NCBI GenBank assembly: GCA_949987705.1
Contig: OX465282.1
Span: 35,242,039 to 35,306,038, forward strand
DNA from: Thereva unica
Lineage: Eukaryota > Arthropoda > Insecta > Diptera > Therevidae
Direction of reading: 5' to 3'
DNA: 64,000 nucleotides
Shown here: piece after piece, positions 1-10,900 of the stretch
Numbering within the stretch: position 1 is the first letter of the stretch
Layout of the letters: each line of letters opens with the position of its first letter
The notes under the pieces: generated by a model
Database searches by the model: none
The model's input: the letters and a program-made list of their open reading frames with translations, nothing else
Told to the model about the DNA's origin: nothing
Translations under genes and position numbers: made by a program

Positions 1-165
1 AACCGACAGCCTTGAGCGGGTCGGCATCATAATTCTTGCACCTTCCAACTCACGAAAATAGAAAGAATCCAATAAAATATTTGTGTAGAAATTAAAAATT
101 AGTCTTAAAATCATCCCAAAGAAGTATAACTTCTAATGCGTGTACATAAGTACACACACCCACTG
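1..165. repeat. Dispersed repeat, inverted partner at 24102-24270
   Basis: This stretch matches the reverse complement of 24102-24270 over about 165 bases, with scattered substitutions and small indels. Both copies start with a short stem-loop (CCGAC...GTCGG) and share the block AAGAAGTATAACTTCTAAT, which is itself partly palindromic. No coding potential is visible. It may be the end of an unidentified transposable element, since the window edge cuts it here. Confidence 0.75.
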
Positions 166-343
166 TTTTTTTTATGTGACAGGCTAGAGGCTTAGGGAAA
201 GTCCCCTTGTACTGTCGACAATCTTATTTTTTCGTATACGCTGTCGAACAGCAGCTCTAGCCGGAAGATAGAGAGAAGAGAGGAAGGAGCTGTCACAACC
301 TAGCCGCGATATTTTTATTCCACCTACTCGCAACCATATAGAA
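166..343 (-). mobile_element. 5'-truncated tRNA-derived SINE
   Basis: On the minus strand this is the 3' half of the SINE seen complete at 61513-61979. It shares the pieces around CAGCTCCTT, the AACAGCAGCTCTAG block on the plus strand, and the tail ending in CACATAAAAAAAA. The tRNA-like head with its pol III boxes is missing, so this is a dead truncated copy. It abuts the dispersed repeat at 1-165 and may have inserted into it. Confidence 0.8.
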
Positions 344-1572
344 TATACATCTGAAACGATCTTAGAATAATTTTTGATAACAGAGTATATTACTTATCAG
401 TCTAGAAGCAAGTTACTTAAGATTATATTTTGACCACAGAGTTTCGCTGAGCGGTGCCCGTTTTGCCGAACAAAAACTACTATCCAAGCACAAGAATTTT
501 AGTCGCGAATGTCAACCGACAAGACAAGGTGTTTACATTACCTAGATCTTTTTAATACTTGCGTTTGGTATAGGGACGTGTGGTAAAGCGGTTGTACTGC
601 CAACCTAATAACAATTATCTAGGTACAAATGTTATCAACCTTTTATCTGTTGTTTTACAATTTTTAACAATCCAATAATTATTTTCTTAATTGTTGATTG
701 TTTCGATTAACCGAATCGAATAATCGATTGTCCGATTAATCACGATGTAATCGGCCGTCCCTACACTATACACTTAACAATGAAACAGAATCAAGGGATT
801 GATGATTGTTTAATTTTAGTATGATATTTGTGGGGTAAGACAACACATTTGGCCAATATAAATATTGTTTACTAAAGCACAGATGGCTTCAAATATTGTT
901 TTTGAGAAGTTGTCAATAGTCCACTCACCACCAATACCAAAGTTTTGCTACTTTACAAATATATGAACACTTTTCATAACATCCCAAGCGATACAAAACA
1001 ATTAAAGTTTGAGTTTCAACGGGAAATTGTTTCCATGAGTTAGGTCTGTTAAATACATCGTTTTCTTTAATTAGACTTCCAAATATGTCAAAGGTACTCC
1101 AACACTATTTCACGAAACCTATTTTCATCTAAATTTAATAAAACCGCAAATAATACTCCGACTTTTTGCCATAGATTTATACTGAAAAGGAACTCCATAT
1201 CGAAAAGATAAACAGACCAAATAGTTTATAAAAAATTGTCGAAGCCTTCATCTCCTTCGTCCAAGAAGGTGAAAAAATAAATTATAATCTACCAGACTTC
1301 TCCAATTCCACAACATTGAGAATAGCTTCATCCATTAACGCTTCCAATAATTTTTGTTTTTCACTTTTTCTAGACATTTTCTCAAAAAACAACCACTTCA
1401 AAATATAACAACTTAAAAATGACACTTGCTAAATAATACAAAATCGAAAAAATGACGAAAAATATTCAATGTAGCCGTTCATGTCAATTGAACTACGACA
1501 CTACGAAACTACAAACAATTGAAAAGTGTGAATGCTATTAAAATAATAGATTTGATAAAAGCTCTATACAAT
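344..1572. other. AT-rich stretch without recognisable genes
   Basis: About 1.2 kb of AT-rich DNA. No long reading frame, RNA gene or clear terminal repeat could be recognised on either strand. Confidence 0.5.
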
Positions 1573-1574
1573 TA

Positions 1575-1807
1575 CCTAGTTTATAGCAGAAAAATTAAAT
1601 CGATTTAACCCAAAGTTACGTCAAAATTTCGAATTAGCGTATAAACGGGTATTAAATACAATACGGTTCCCACAAATGCATTCTTATAACTATGGCTTAA
1701 GCCAAAACATTTCGGTTTAAACCATAATTCGAATTACCTCGTTTATAGGGCAAAATTTTTTGGATGATCCATAATTCGAATTATTTTTGGAGTAGCTATA
1801 AACTAGG
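1575..1807. mobile_element. Small inverted-repeat element with TA flanks
   Basis: The ends are inverted copies of CCTAGTTTATAGC, flanked by TA at 1573-1574 and 1808-1809, as expected for a TA-targeting DNA transposon. The right end also carries CTCGTTTATAGGG and ATAATTCGAATTAT, which occur in inverted arrangement at 16514-16590. Length is 233 bp with no ORF, so it is non-autonomous. The superfamily is uncertain. Confidence 0.7.
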
Positions 1808-1821
1808 TAAATAATTCCAAA

Positions 1822-1998
1822 TGCAGAGTTATTCACAATGGAAAAGTAACCGACAGCATTAATGTAAGCTCAGGAGTACGACGAGGATGCCTACTTTCAC
1901 CACTACTTTTTATTATATATAGTAGAACAGGTGGCATACCTAACGATCTCGACTACGTGGATGATATCTTTTTGCATTTAATCAATAATAAATAAATA
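1822..1998 (+). pseudogene. Reverse transcriptase fragment, RTE/non-LTR type
   Basis: One frame translates to a short RT palm segment. It holds motif GVRRGCLLSPLLF (RT motif B) followed closely by DYVDDIFL, the catalytic YXDD box. Sequence between the two boxes is shortened, and a stop follows at about 1998. This is an internal relic of a non-LTR retrotransposon with no recognisable ends. A similar relic lies at 55700-56060. Confidence 0.75.
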
Positions 1999-2046
1999 AT
2001 TTTGAATTATTTCAAATAAATGAGCATATTGATTTTGATCGTATAT

Positions 2047-2320
2047 TAAATGACACCCTCAGAGCAAAAGCGGGCTAAAATAACAAAGAGAGCGAAAACG
2101 GTTCGGTGTTTTTGTTTAGCGCAAAAGAGGAATATCTTCGTATTCTTAGAGTAAAAATGGTATAACTATACTTCCGCGCAAAAACGGTATATCAAAAAAC
2201 CGAGAGCAAAAGCGGGTTAACTTTTTACTCCGCTTTTGGTCTTAATGAAAACTTATACCGCTTTTGCGCTGAACAAAAATTTAAATCGCTTTTTCTCTCA
2301 GTAAAAGCGTCAATTATGTT
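2047..2320. repeat. Inverted array of an AAAAGCGG-type motif
   Basis: About ten versions of a 12-13 base motif (consensus near GAGCAAAAGCGGT) occur here. The left half is mostly forward and the right half mostly reverse (CCGCTTTTGCGCT). The segment begins with CACCCTCAGAGCAAAAGCGG. The same terminus appears reversed at the end of 5955-6160, which suggests two members of one MITE family. Confidence 0.65.
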
Positions 2321-2904
2321 TTCATCACACTCGGGTTGAAAACGCTGCTTTAGATTTTATTTTTTGAATTCTGCTTTTTCTCCCTTGTAACTTAATATAG
2401 AAACTTCGCCGTCGCCTGGTCCCAAGCCCAGGGTGTGGAAGGAGGCGGGTCCTCGACCTGCGGAATTGATCAGAATCGGGAAACCGAAGAAACAGGGCAA
2501 GAGACCGCATTTTTCGAAGCGGCACCGACAGCAGCGTATCCATTGCTAGGACGTCCCGCTCGGACCGAAAATACTGTAGAAGAAGATAGTCGCCCTTTCA
2601 CGCCAACTAACGGACCAAAGAAGAAGAAGAACGTAATATAGTATTTGCCCTTAAAAAAGGATAAAAACTATTAGTTTCAAACACAACTTTGGAAGTTGTC
2701 TGCGTCTTTGAAGTTTTAAACACAACTTTTACTTGTTTGGAGTAATTGATTTAGATTGACAGCAACGTACATATGTACTTATATAAATCTACAATACCAT
2801 TTATACATTTAAAGTAATTTAATATTGAAAAATTAAATAAAAATGGAGTATAGTTGCAAGAATGTAGTGCTTCCCATTCATATGTTACGGCAGCTCTCTA
2901 GAAG
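2321..2904. other. Unassigned stretch with a short GC-richer block
   Basis: Bases 2400-2620 are GC-richer than their surroundings and hold overlapping open frames of 68-72 codons on both strands. Neither resembles a family I know, and no promoter or splice context supports them. The rest is AT-rich. Confidence 0.4.
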
Positions 2905-3655
2905 CACAACTTTTGTACTCCCATTTTTTAATTTCTTTTTCTCAAGTTTTCTATTGGAAAAGGACTCCGCAGGTTTATAGTTTTCAACATGTAGATCAAA
3001 AGTCTCAATGGAAACATACTCCAACCCCCGTCCCGACCAAAACGCACCCCCAAGGGGCTAGGAGTATATAACTGATTTCGGAATGTAAAAGAATTTATTT
3101 AACCAATGACATAATGAATATCGCTGGTGGAGGGGTTTGTTATGAAAGGTGGTAAATGCCGGAGGTGAGAGTCGGGGGTAATGGTTGTCTGCGAGTAAAA
3201 AGATGTTGGTTAGCAAATACTCATGATCAGTTAGAGAGATAGAGTGGAGACTTCCCATATACATGAGGGTTAGATGATCAGAGGTTGGAGTGTTATTGGT
3301 TGCTTATACGTGGTAATTCAGAAGAAAAGTCCATAGGATGGGTCGTGGTGGGGGTGGGGGACGAGAGAGCGGAGGGGATGGATAGTCGGTGCTTGAAGGG
3401 TCAAAGGGATGGTTGTGTGGTGTAGCCATTATGTGGACTTCAAGAATAAATTGTTTTACATTCCGAAATCAGTTATATCCCCTAGCCCTTTGGTGGTCCT
3501 TTTTGGGGAACGGGGGTTTTTGGAGTATGTTCCCATGGAGACATTTGATCTGTATATTGAGAACTATCAACCTGAAAAATTTCAAGAAAATTCACCCAAA
3601 AACATTTTCCCATACAAATGGTGCGGGGTCCTTTGTGGTTTTTGAATCGCGTCAC
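2905..3655. mobile_element. Foldback element with ~190-bp diverged arms
   Basis: Bases from about 2905 to 3120 are an imperfect inverted repeat of about 3440 to 3655. Shared blocks include ATAACTGATTTCGGAATGTAA, read here as its plus-strand left arm at about 3068-3088, and GAAACATACTCCAA. The spacer of about 300 bp is GT-rich and has no homologous coding sequence. The short frames at 3058-3264 and 3389-3661 lie inside the arms and are not genes. Confidence 0.7.
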
Positions 3656-3659
3656 TTGT

Positions 3660-4375
3660 GAAATATAATACGTTTTTGGTTGTCTTGCATTTTACATTTT
3701 AATTAAATGAACAAAAGAATAAATGCATCTATATTTTTTCGTTAAATAATTTAAAAAATTCAATTAAACAGTTATTCAAGAAGTATGTTTACAGTAGTTA
3801 CAAGCAATTCCCATTGAATCCCACCTGTTTTACTATGTAAAGCGCCGACAAGGATGTAGTTTATTACTATAAGAAAGAGTAACGGCGAAAGTAAACATCT
3901 TTGTCGTACTCCTCACCTCAGTTCACCTCAAAGGTTTCGGTTAATTTTTACATTTTTGCTATTTTTGAAATTTTCGTTTTTAATATTTTTCGAAATTATA
4001 AAATTATGAACGTTTAAAAATTATTTATTGTCCCTAGTTTGTCCAATTTCTGAAATTTTATCTTCAATTTTAGGGTAAGTATTACATTTTTCCGTTCAGT
4101 TATGCCATTATTGTGTAATTAGATATTGACCTTTAATTATTAAAAAAATTCAATTTTATTTAATTTTTGAATTTCACAAATTCAGTTTCAAAATGAGTGC
4201 TCTTTTCATTTTAATATTAATAAGTTTCTTTTTTGACAATAATATCTCCAATTCTTCAGTTTTATGTCTGCAATTTTAATGTAGCTAAAAATTCTGAATT
4301 TTTGAACAAATTTAAATTTTTTTTACAAAATACAAAAATTACAAAGTAAAAAAAAGTAAATTGAAAAAAATCATA
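3660..4375. other. AT-rich stretch without recognisable genes
   Basis: Very AT-rich with many poly-T and poly-A runs. I see no ORF, RNA gene or repeat with clear ends. Confidence 0.5.
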
Positions 4376-4379
4376 AATT

Positions 4380-4628
4380 GAAGGGTTGTAAGTCTAAAGG
4401 GTCTAAGTGCCAATTTTATTATTTGGAGATATAACAAAAAACATAATAAAAAACACGTTGGCACTTACGGCCCGCCACAATCTTTTTTTGTGTGTAAGTA
4501 AAATTTTAAAAGAAACAGGCACCTTGACCCATTTGGATATTATTAGGCTTGCCACGTAGATTGTATTTTCGTAAAAATATTGACTTTTGATTTTTTGGCA
4601 CTTAGACCCTTTAGACTTACAACCCTTC
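4380..4628. mobile_element. MITE with perfect ~33-bp terminal repeats
   Basis: The ends are perfect inverted repeats beginning GAAGGGTTGTAAGTCTAAAG and running about 33 bases. AATT lies on both sides (4376-4379 and 4629-4632). Because AATT is its own reverse complement, it could be a target duplication or part of the terminal repeat. Length is 249 bp. The open frame inside on the minus strand is an artefact of the element. Confidence 0.8.
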
Positions 4629-4714
4629 AATTGCAAACATAAAAATTGAAGTATAAAGTAGAAGTTAGTAATAAAGATAAAAGATAAACATGTGGAAAAT
4701 TTATGTCAGAAATG

Positions 4715-5729
4715 CAGTGGTCGAAGTGGCAGGTTAAAAGTGGTGGGATGGTTAAAAATTGTTTTTATTTTGTGTCGCCATATACTCTAAAGGTACAGTT
4801 GACCCATTCATTTATCAGTTTTAAACCCTAAGTCTTTGTTATTCCCAAACCACTTAATGAACTGCAAATAGAACATCCTAGTCCTCTTTCTTTAACGGTT
4901 AGCCATTTATATGTTTCTAACTTTTCATGCCATTGTGCTTCTGTCCAGTAATCTAGGATATTTCAAGTGATAAGCTTCTGTAATGTTCTGTAGTGGCTTG
5001 ATGTACTACGTACATAACAAGGCTCTTCTTCCCGCACCTTTTTATCAACATGTTCTTTTTCAATAAGATTTTTTATTTTTTTTTATCAAAAATTTATCCA
5101 TTTTTTTTAAAAATAAACAACTTTTTAAACAAAACTTCGAAGTAAACTAACGCGATATGAATATAAATTCAAAGCTATCAGCTAATTTGAAATTTACGGA
5201 AAGCTGCGAAAATTGTTACAAAGCAAGTATACAATACTTAGCAACGAAAATTTCATTTGGTTTATATTTGTGCCCATAATTATGAAAGTGGTCTAAGTCA
5301 AAATTTAAAAAAAATGAGTTTATCAGTTATTTCATACCACATTAGTTTAAACTAAATGTATTCAATGTAATTTTTACGAAATTGTCAAAAATGAACCATT
5401 AGATAGTGGTTGTAATTTCAACATTATATGGAATTCATTTAGTGTGTCAAATGCAATTCATTAAATATCTTCAAACAAGAAATATATGACTTAGACCACT
5501 TTCATAATTATGGGCACATTTATACGTTACTATTCGAAGTTTAAAACTCTCATTTTAATTTATTTTTAATTTTTTCGTATTAAAAATTTTCTTCAAAAAA
5601 TACTTAGAATTTAAAAAAAATATGTTCCGGGATGCATTTTTTCTTCCTAAGAAGTGGCGGGATGAGTTTAAAATTTTTTAGAAGTCCCGGGATGGCATCC
5701 CACCCCATCCCGCCTCACTTCGAGCACTG
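4715..5729. mobile_element. Non-autonomous hAT-type element, 8-bp target duplication
   Basis: The left end CAGTGGTCGAAGTG pairs with the right end CACTTCGAGCACTG. The sequence CAGAAATG flanks both sides directly (4707-4714 and 5730-5737), an 8-bp target-site duplication typical of hAT transposons. The 1015-bp interior holds no transposase. A separate MITE at 5269-5518 sits inside, so this hAT copy inserted first. Confidence 0.85.
5269..5518. mobile_element. MITE nested in the hAT-type element
   Basis: Terminal inverted repeats of about 33 bases start TGTGCCCATAATTATG and read back as CATAATTATGGGCACA. Length is about 250 bp, with no ORF. The target duplication could not be resolved because flanking TTTATA-like sequence blurs the boundary. 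Confidence 0.75.
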
Positions 5730-5954
5730 CAGAAATGTAAAAATCCCCAAATATGTAGTCGAAAATGGGAAAATGGTAAAAACATAAAATTTATCATAAA
5801 CAATTACAAAGACTTCACACATTCAAAGTCAAATCTTACAAACGCGAAAATTCCAAAAATTCCACTATTATGAATAGAGTTGCATTGTATTTCTAGTGAA
5901 ATGAAGAAAATGTGGTCTAAAAATAGATTTCGAAGTAATAATGTGAGCGACGGA

Positions 5955-6160
5955 TGTAAAATAAAAACTGAGGGCAAAAGCGGTTTAAATTTTCGTAGAG
6001 GGCAAAAACGGTTTAGAGAGTTAATCCGCTTTTGCTCTAAGACTTTTGCCGTTCCGTTCTTGCTCTGAATAATAGTTGAACCATTTTTGCGCTGAAATAT
6101 TTTTATTCCTCTTTTGCTGCAACATCAAATATAACCCACTTTTGCTCTGAGGGTGACAAA
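5955..6160. repeat. Second inverted array of the AAAAGCGG-type motif
   Basis: Forward motifs (GGGCAAAAGCGGTTTA, GGGCAAAAACGGTTTA) are followed by reverse motifs (CCGCTTTTGCTCT, CACTTTTGCTCTGAGGGTG). The right terminus is the reverse of the left terminus of 2047-2320. Probably a member of the same short element family. Confidence 0.65.
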
Positions 6161-7296
6161 TATGGCTCAACACCTTAATCATTTTGCAATATTCGAATAA
6201 AAATTCCATCATGTTCTTAAATTCTTTAAGCACAGCCTAGACGATGAAATTAATACAACATGTGAGGGGCGATCTCGCGAAACTTCCGCAGATTTAACAA
6301 CTCAAGAGTCAATTTCACACCCAATTGCATTTTTCCTCCTCACGAAATCCACTACAATCTGAACTTGGTTTGCCGGCGTTCTACATGAAAGCCACAAGGA
6401 AGGTGCGTTAATCAGACATACTTTCGTTTATCCGGAATAGCGCGTTAAATTCAGTTTGAGTTGAAGGTGTGATTTGGAATTCAAGAAACAACTTCCTTCA
6501 GGTAAAGCCGATTCAGTGCATAAATATTCATCGTGTGTACGCTGTGCCGATGGAGCCCCGCACAAGCCCCAACAAAGTGGCACCACCGCTCGTTTGGCTT
6601 TGATATGTGCACGGTGTGTAAATGGCAAAACGTGACGCGCGGTTTTATCGGCATTTCTAATCGATTCATTAGACCTACGGAGAGAAAGGAGCCGAACCTT
6701 GCATACTTTTATGGAAGAAACTGGGCCTGGCAGGTAGACGTGACACGTTGGCCCTTTGCTGCCTCACTCTTCTTTTTACTTTTATGTTACAACACTAAAA
6801 TAATTTTTACTTGAGAATATCTGTGAAATTTAAAAATAATTATTTCTAGCAATAAAAACCAGCGTAATCAACTTAAACATGCTTCAATATATTAAGTGAA
6901 TTACCTGTGAAAGCACAACTACGATTGGGACATTTCTAACGACTAGAGTTATAAAGCTAGGTATATTGCGACTAGGATTGAGTAAATTAAGTAAAACAGC
7001 TGCAAACTCTTTTCACATAAAACGAAATAAAAATCGACCCTATAACTGAGAAAACAACACTTGCTTACAACTCTTAAGGATACAAAGTGATAAAAAGAAA
7101 TAAAGCAAGGGAAGAGGAATTTGAGATAAGCATGGAAATTTATTGGTTCCTATCTCATACAGAAGTCTTATGTCAGTTTCGGTAATCAGAAGGCCATTTC
7201 CGTTTGAGCTGCAGACTATGGCAATAATTTTTTTTACACCATCTTTAACATAAAATCAAAAATATTGGAATTTGTACTCCTGTAGCTCAAATTAGT
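6161..7296. other. Unassigned stretch
   Basis: A plus-strand open frame of 93 codons at 6533-6814 and overlapping minus-strand frames were examined. None has a recognisable domain or splice context. No RNA gene or terminal repeat seen. Confidence 0.45.
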
Positions 7297-7986
7297 GGGA
7301 TGATACACGAGTCAACGTGTCTGTGCAACACACTGTCAGTTTGTTGCGCGGAGGTGATACACCCCAGCAAACATTATGATTTGAGATCGAATCGAAAGCT
7401 AATCGTTAAAATGAACTACAATTGCGATCTCGAAGCCGTTTTCGAATTGAAATCGAAGTAAAAAAGAACGAAAAGGACCGCTAGGTCGAATCGCAAAAGC
7501 GATTCGAGTTTCTTTCGTTTTTTTCGCCAAAACGAAAAATTCTCGAAACCTTTTAAAGGCGAATTTTACTTTTAGTATTGTACGCGGTTCTCTTCTTTTA
7601 AAATTTCGAATTTTTTTCGTAAAAACGAAATATTACCGTAATTTTATTTCAAAGTATTTCTTTCTCGCTCTCTTCCTGTTCGAGAATTTTTCGAAGCACT
7701 CTAAACTTCGAGATGATGTTTGCTGGGACGAGTCAACACGCTACACGCAACACTCTGTGTAATAACATTGCGATTTCATATGTATGGGTGTGCATTCCAA
7801 ATTATTTTCACCCAGAATCGCTTGACAGTTACGCATACATAAACATTTTTCAAGCAACTGGAGGAAAAATAGAAATCGTTTCTAGTTTCAGTCAACACCG
7901 CACACTTCACCCTGACCCGTCCCTTTGCCTACGAACTGCGCAGAAAAAGCTCGTGTTTCAGAACATGTTGACCCGTGTATCATCCC
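7297..7986. mobile_element. Inverted-repeat element with a second one inside (7372-7726)
   Basis: The outer ends pair GGGATGATACACGAGTCAAC with a reverse copy ending at 7986. Inside, CCCAGCAAACAT at 7372 pairs with ATGTTTGCTGGG at 7726, enclosing a segment rich in CGAA/TTCG words. No transposase is present. I could not define target duplications for either layer. Confidence 0.55.
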
Positions 7987-8004
7987 CCATAGTTTTATTT
8001 CCTT

Positions 8005-8520
8005 TGGGCCGCGTTCCCATGGGCTGCATGCCGCACGACAAAAGCTTTTAATGCTCTATGATTGGCCAGGAAAATATATCTGTCTGCACACATGTTTTCT
8101 CTCTAGCACAACATTGCTGCTAAAATAGAACATGGGAAAATCCCTTGTTCATGCGGCAGAATTACGGAACTGTCAAGTTCAAGCTTTTTCCGTGCGTCAT
8201 GCAGCCCATGTGAACGTGCTGCAAAATCACGGAACTAGTGATGTTTCGATTCGAGCGATGTTTAAAGTCAACATTCATATAACATCAACATTTCACATTT
8301 TGACATCAACTTTAATCGTTAACGTATTTTTTTTTTATTAGTTAAGCAATCAATATCACTTTTTTAAAATCACAAAAAAGCTGATTTTTGACAACTAGCA
8401 GATGCCCCCATATGAACGAGGAGAAGCATCTATGCGGCAAGCTTTTTGTAGAATACTATCCGAATATAAGCCGCAATCAAGCTTTTGGCATACATCCCAT
8501 GGGAACGCGGCCTTATTCAT
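8005..8520. repeat. Three copies of an inverted motif (foldback family)
   Basis: A block containing GTTCCCATGGGCTGCATG and an AAAAGCTT box occurs forward at about 8009-8049, reversed at 8178-8222, and reversed again at about 8440-8516. The first two form a compact inverted pair. The third may be a separate copy. No protein-coding signal is supported. Confidence 0.6.
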
Positions 8521-8579
8521 TGAAAAACTATGTTCTGTTAGGTTTGGCTGGGATGGAAAGACTACTCCCTCACTAGGCC

Positions 8580-8965
8580 ACGTTGTCTCTAGTTGCTCAG
8601 CCCGGCTCGATCTAAGCTGACATTTCTCACAGCCAGTTTATAGGTGACTAAGGACATCCCCATCTGGGTTAAGTGGGGTGTCCTTTTCACTTCGGTTCCC
8701 TGTCTACCAAGCTCATCTGCCCTGCAGGTTTCTCTAATTCCCCTACTAACCCAACACAAAGTTATATCAAACTGAGTGGCCGTTTCACCCAGAAACCTGC
8801 GTCATGGATGCTGTAACGATAGAATTAAGAACCTTGACGGCCGCCTGGATGTCCAATAGAATACATATATTCTTATGAGATATATTATTTATCTTCAGCC
8901 GTCCGAAAGCCTCCAAGATTGCAGTGACTTCCAGTGTAGGACTAAAGTCTACATGCAGCAGTGAA
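8580..8965 (-). pseudogene. RNase H domain relic of an R1/LOA-like LINE
   Basis: Minus-strand translation in shifting frames gives RNase H-like pieces: EVTAILEAFGRL, then ILLDIQAAVKVLNSI, and a later CRADELGRQGT that resembles the conserved ADELAR segment. Stops and frameshifts are frequent. It lies on the same strand and in the right order to continue the RT/RNase H pieces at 9940-10900, so both are probably one element split by about 1 kb of inserted DNA. Confidence 0.65.
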
Positions 8966-9072
8966 GGACTTTAGTATATTGGAAAGGAATTAGTGATGCA
9001 GTTCTGCTATAGTTGTATATCTCTTTATTTAAATAAAAAACACACACAAACTATTTCACTGCTACATCAGAA

Positions 9073-9415
9073 AAAATATATAGTTTAAAAAAAAACCAAA
9101 AAATACGCTTTTAATTTAAAATGAACTAAAAAGTAAAAAATAATTTTTAATGTAAAATTTTTATTGCTCCAGCCAGTATATGGGAAGAACCTACGTTTCG
9201 AAATGTAAAAAAACATGGGGCTCCTTACCTATTTCCTTATTTTATTAACATTGGAACTTTTCGTTAGCGTCCCACGCTTTTTTACATTTCGAAACGTAGG
9301 TTGTTCCCATATACTGGCTGGAGCAATAAAAATTTTACATTAAAAATTATTTTTTACTTTTTAGTTCATTTTAAATTAAAAGCGTATTTTTTGGTTTTTT
9401 TAAACTATATATTTT
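9073..9415. repeat. Near-perfect palindrome, ~142-bp arms
   Basis: Bases 9073-9213 are the near-exact reverse complement of 9278-9415. The only differences I see are one substitution (GGGAAGAAC against GGGAACAAC) and one homopolymer length change. The spacer is about 64 bp. There is no ORF of interest. It lies inside the sequence that interrupts the R1/LOA-like LINE. Confidence 0.9.
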
Positions 9416-9599
9416 ATTTTCTACTTTTTAGTCATATAATACTTCTACCATTTTCTTGTCACCACCATGTTAGATTTAAAACGGTGTCACACAGATTACT
9501 GTTCTATACTCGTCATACACTTTCATTTCAAACCGAGTGGGCTTTAAAGAAAAAGGTAATCGCCATTCCGCTATTTAGAATTACGCTACGCAGCTAATT

Positions 9600-9815
9600 G
9601 TATTGTAGTTGGCATACCCATCCATTTGATACCCATGTCAGGGGGTCGGCGAACACAATTGCAAAATTCAGCCGCCATCCTGGACCCGTCATCTTGATTT
9701 TTTTACAAAATAGTCAGATTGCATTGTCATCCAAACTAAACGTGTGTGCAAAATTTCAGCTCAATCGGAAACCGGGAAGTGGGTCAAATTTAACTTACAA
9801 GATTTTATTACATAG
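9600..9815 (+). repeat. Single dispersed copy of the satellite-related family
   Basis: Contains CATTTGATACCCATGTC, the core of the arrays at 12.3-13.7 and 50.1-51.6 kb, followed by AAATTTCAGCTC and the word GTGGGTCAAATTTAACTTAC. The latter part reappears reversed at 56530-56780. This looks like a longer family member from which the array unit is drawn. Confidence 0.6.
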
Positions 9816-9939
9816 TTACAAGTGAAGCTAATAAAAGCGTATTAATAAAAATATACCAAATAAAAAAAATAACATGACAAAATTCTACATTATGTACATT
9901 ATGTAAAACATATATACACTTTAGCAGAATATACAGCTC

Positions 9940-10900
9940 AATCCCTCGTAGCGGATACTATTCCCAATTTAGAGCCATCTGTGTAGATGCATAATGACAT
10001 AATGGGAGCTGTTTTAGCCTTATTAGCTCTTTTTAAAAGATCAGCATAGTCCACCGTGGTGCATCAGGCCCCTTAGGGCACTTCGTTGACTGTTAAATTC
10101 CAAAGAAGTTGCGATAGAACCCTACCCTGCGGTGCCCCTCTTTCAACCCGTCTAACTTCTTCCGAAAGCTCAGACCATACTTTATGAACCTGCACATCCG
10201 CAGCAATAAAGGACCTGGAGCATACACCCAGATTCAACATTTTCTAAAGTACTGTGGTGCCCAAAATCAACTGAACTCGTCTGCCGATCCATGGATATAT
10301 TACGAGATCCATGGAGGGCCAAATAATTCTTTACAAATCATTTTCACCAGTACATACTCGACTGAGAAAGAAAGTACGGTCACCGGGCGTTCGGTTAACT
10401 CAGCACCGATCGATAAGAAACAGTCAACCGAAAAACGGAGTTAGTTGATTATTGCCGGACCTCACATATAGATAGCAAGCCTAAACGATTGTAGTATAAA
10501 ACCTCATTAGAGTCAATAAATACAAATCGCCGTTACTGTATACTGAGCGTTTTAATTTGGTTCTGAGTAAAATCCTAAAGCACCTTCAATATCTAAGAAA
10601 GCAGCCAAAGTGAACTCCTTGAATTCAAGGGATTTTTCAATGACCGCCTCAGGGAGAACAGTATATACCGATTTACTTTTGTTCGTATTTGAACTTCCTG
10701 AGACGCTCTTTATAGTTGTCCCAGTCCGAATCAAAGTTAGACCGTTTGGCTTTATTGAAGCCCTTTTTACATTCAGACCTTAGTTTGAGAAGCTTATTGT
10801 CCCGCCAAGGTTTGGTTTTACCCCTGTACTTCCTAATGGGACAGACAGCTTCAGCTTTATTCAGGAGGTTGCTGAGATCCCTCACCTGATGTTCTTAAGC
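9940..10900 (-). pseudogene. R1/LOA-like non-LTR retrotransposon remnant
   Basis: Reading from 10900 downwards on the minus strand: a linker segment with KYRGKTKPWRDNKLLKLR and WDNYKERLRKF, typical of the region between endonuclease and RT. Next is KEFTLAAFLDIEGALG (RT palm, usually FLDIEGAF), then VERGAPQGRVLSQLLWNL (RT motif B) at about 10060-10150, then IYTDGSKLGIVSATRD, an RNase H start, near 9960. Stops, frameshifts and a foreign stretch at 10180-10545 break it. It is not functional. Confidence 0.75.
10180..10545. other. Unidentified insertion inside the LINE remnant
   Basis: This segment separates two RT motifs that should be close together. It has a TATAAAA-like box followed by TCAATAAATAC near its right end, which loosely resembles the R-U5 part of a long terminal repeat. 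No matching second repeat or target duplication was found, so a solo LTR is only a possibility. Confidence 0.35.

Noticed and set aside
6533..6814. 93-codon plus-strand open frame with Cys and Trp residues
   Set aside because: The CxxC spacing does not fit a known zinc finger, overlapping minus-strand frames of similar length exist, and no promoter or splice context supports it.
10180..10545. Solo LTR in the LINE remnant
   Set aside because: Only a TATAAAA-like box and an AATAAA-like word support it. Ends and target duplication could not be identified, so it is listed only as an unidentified insertion.
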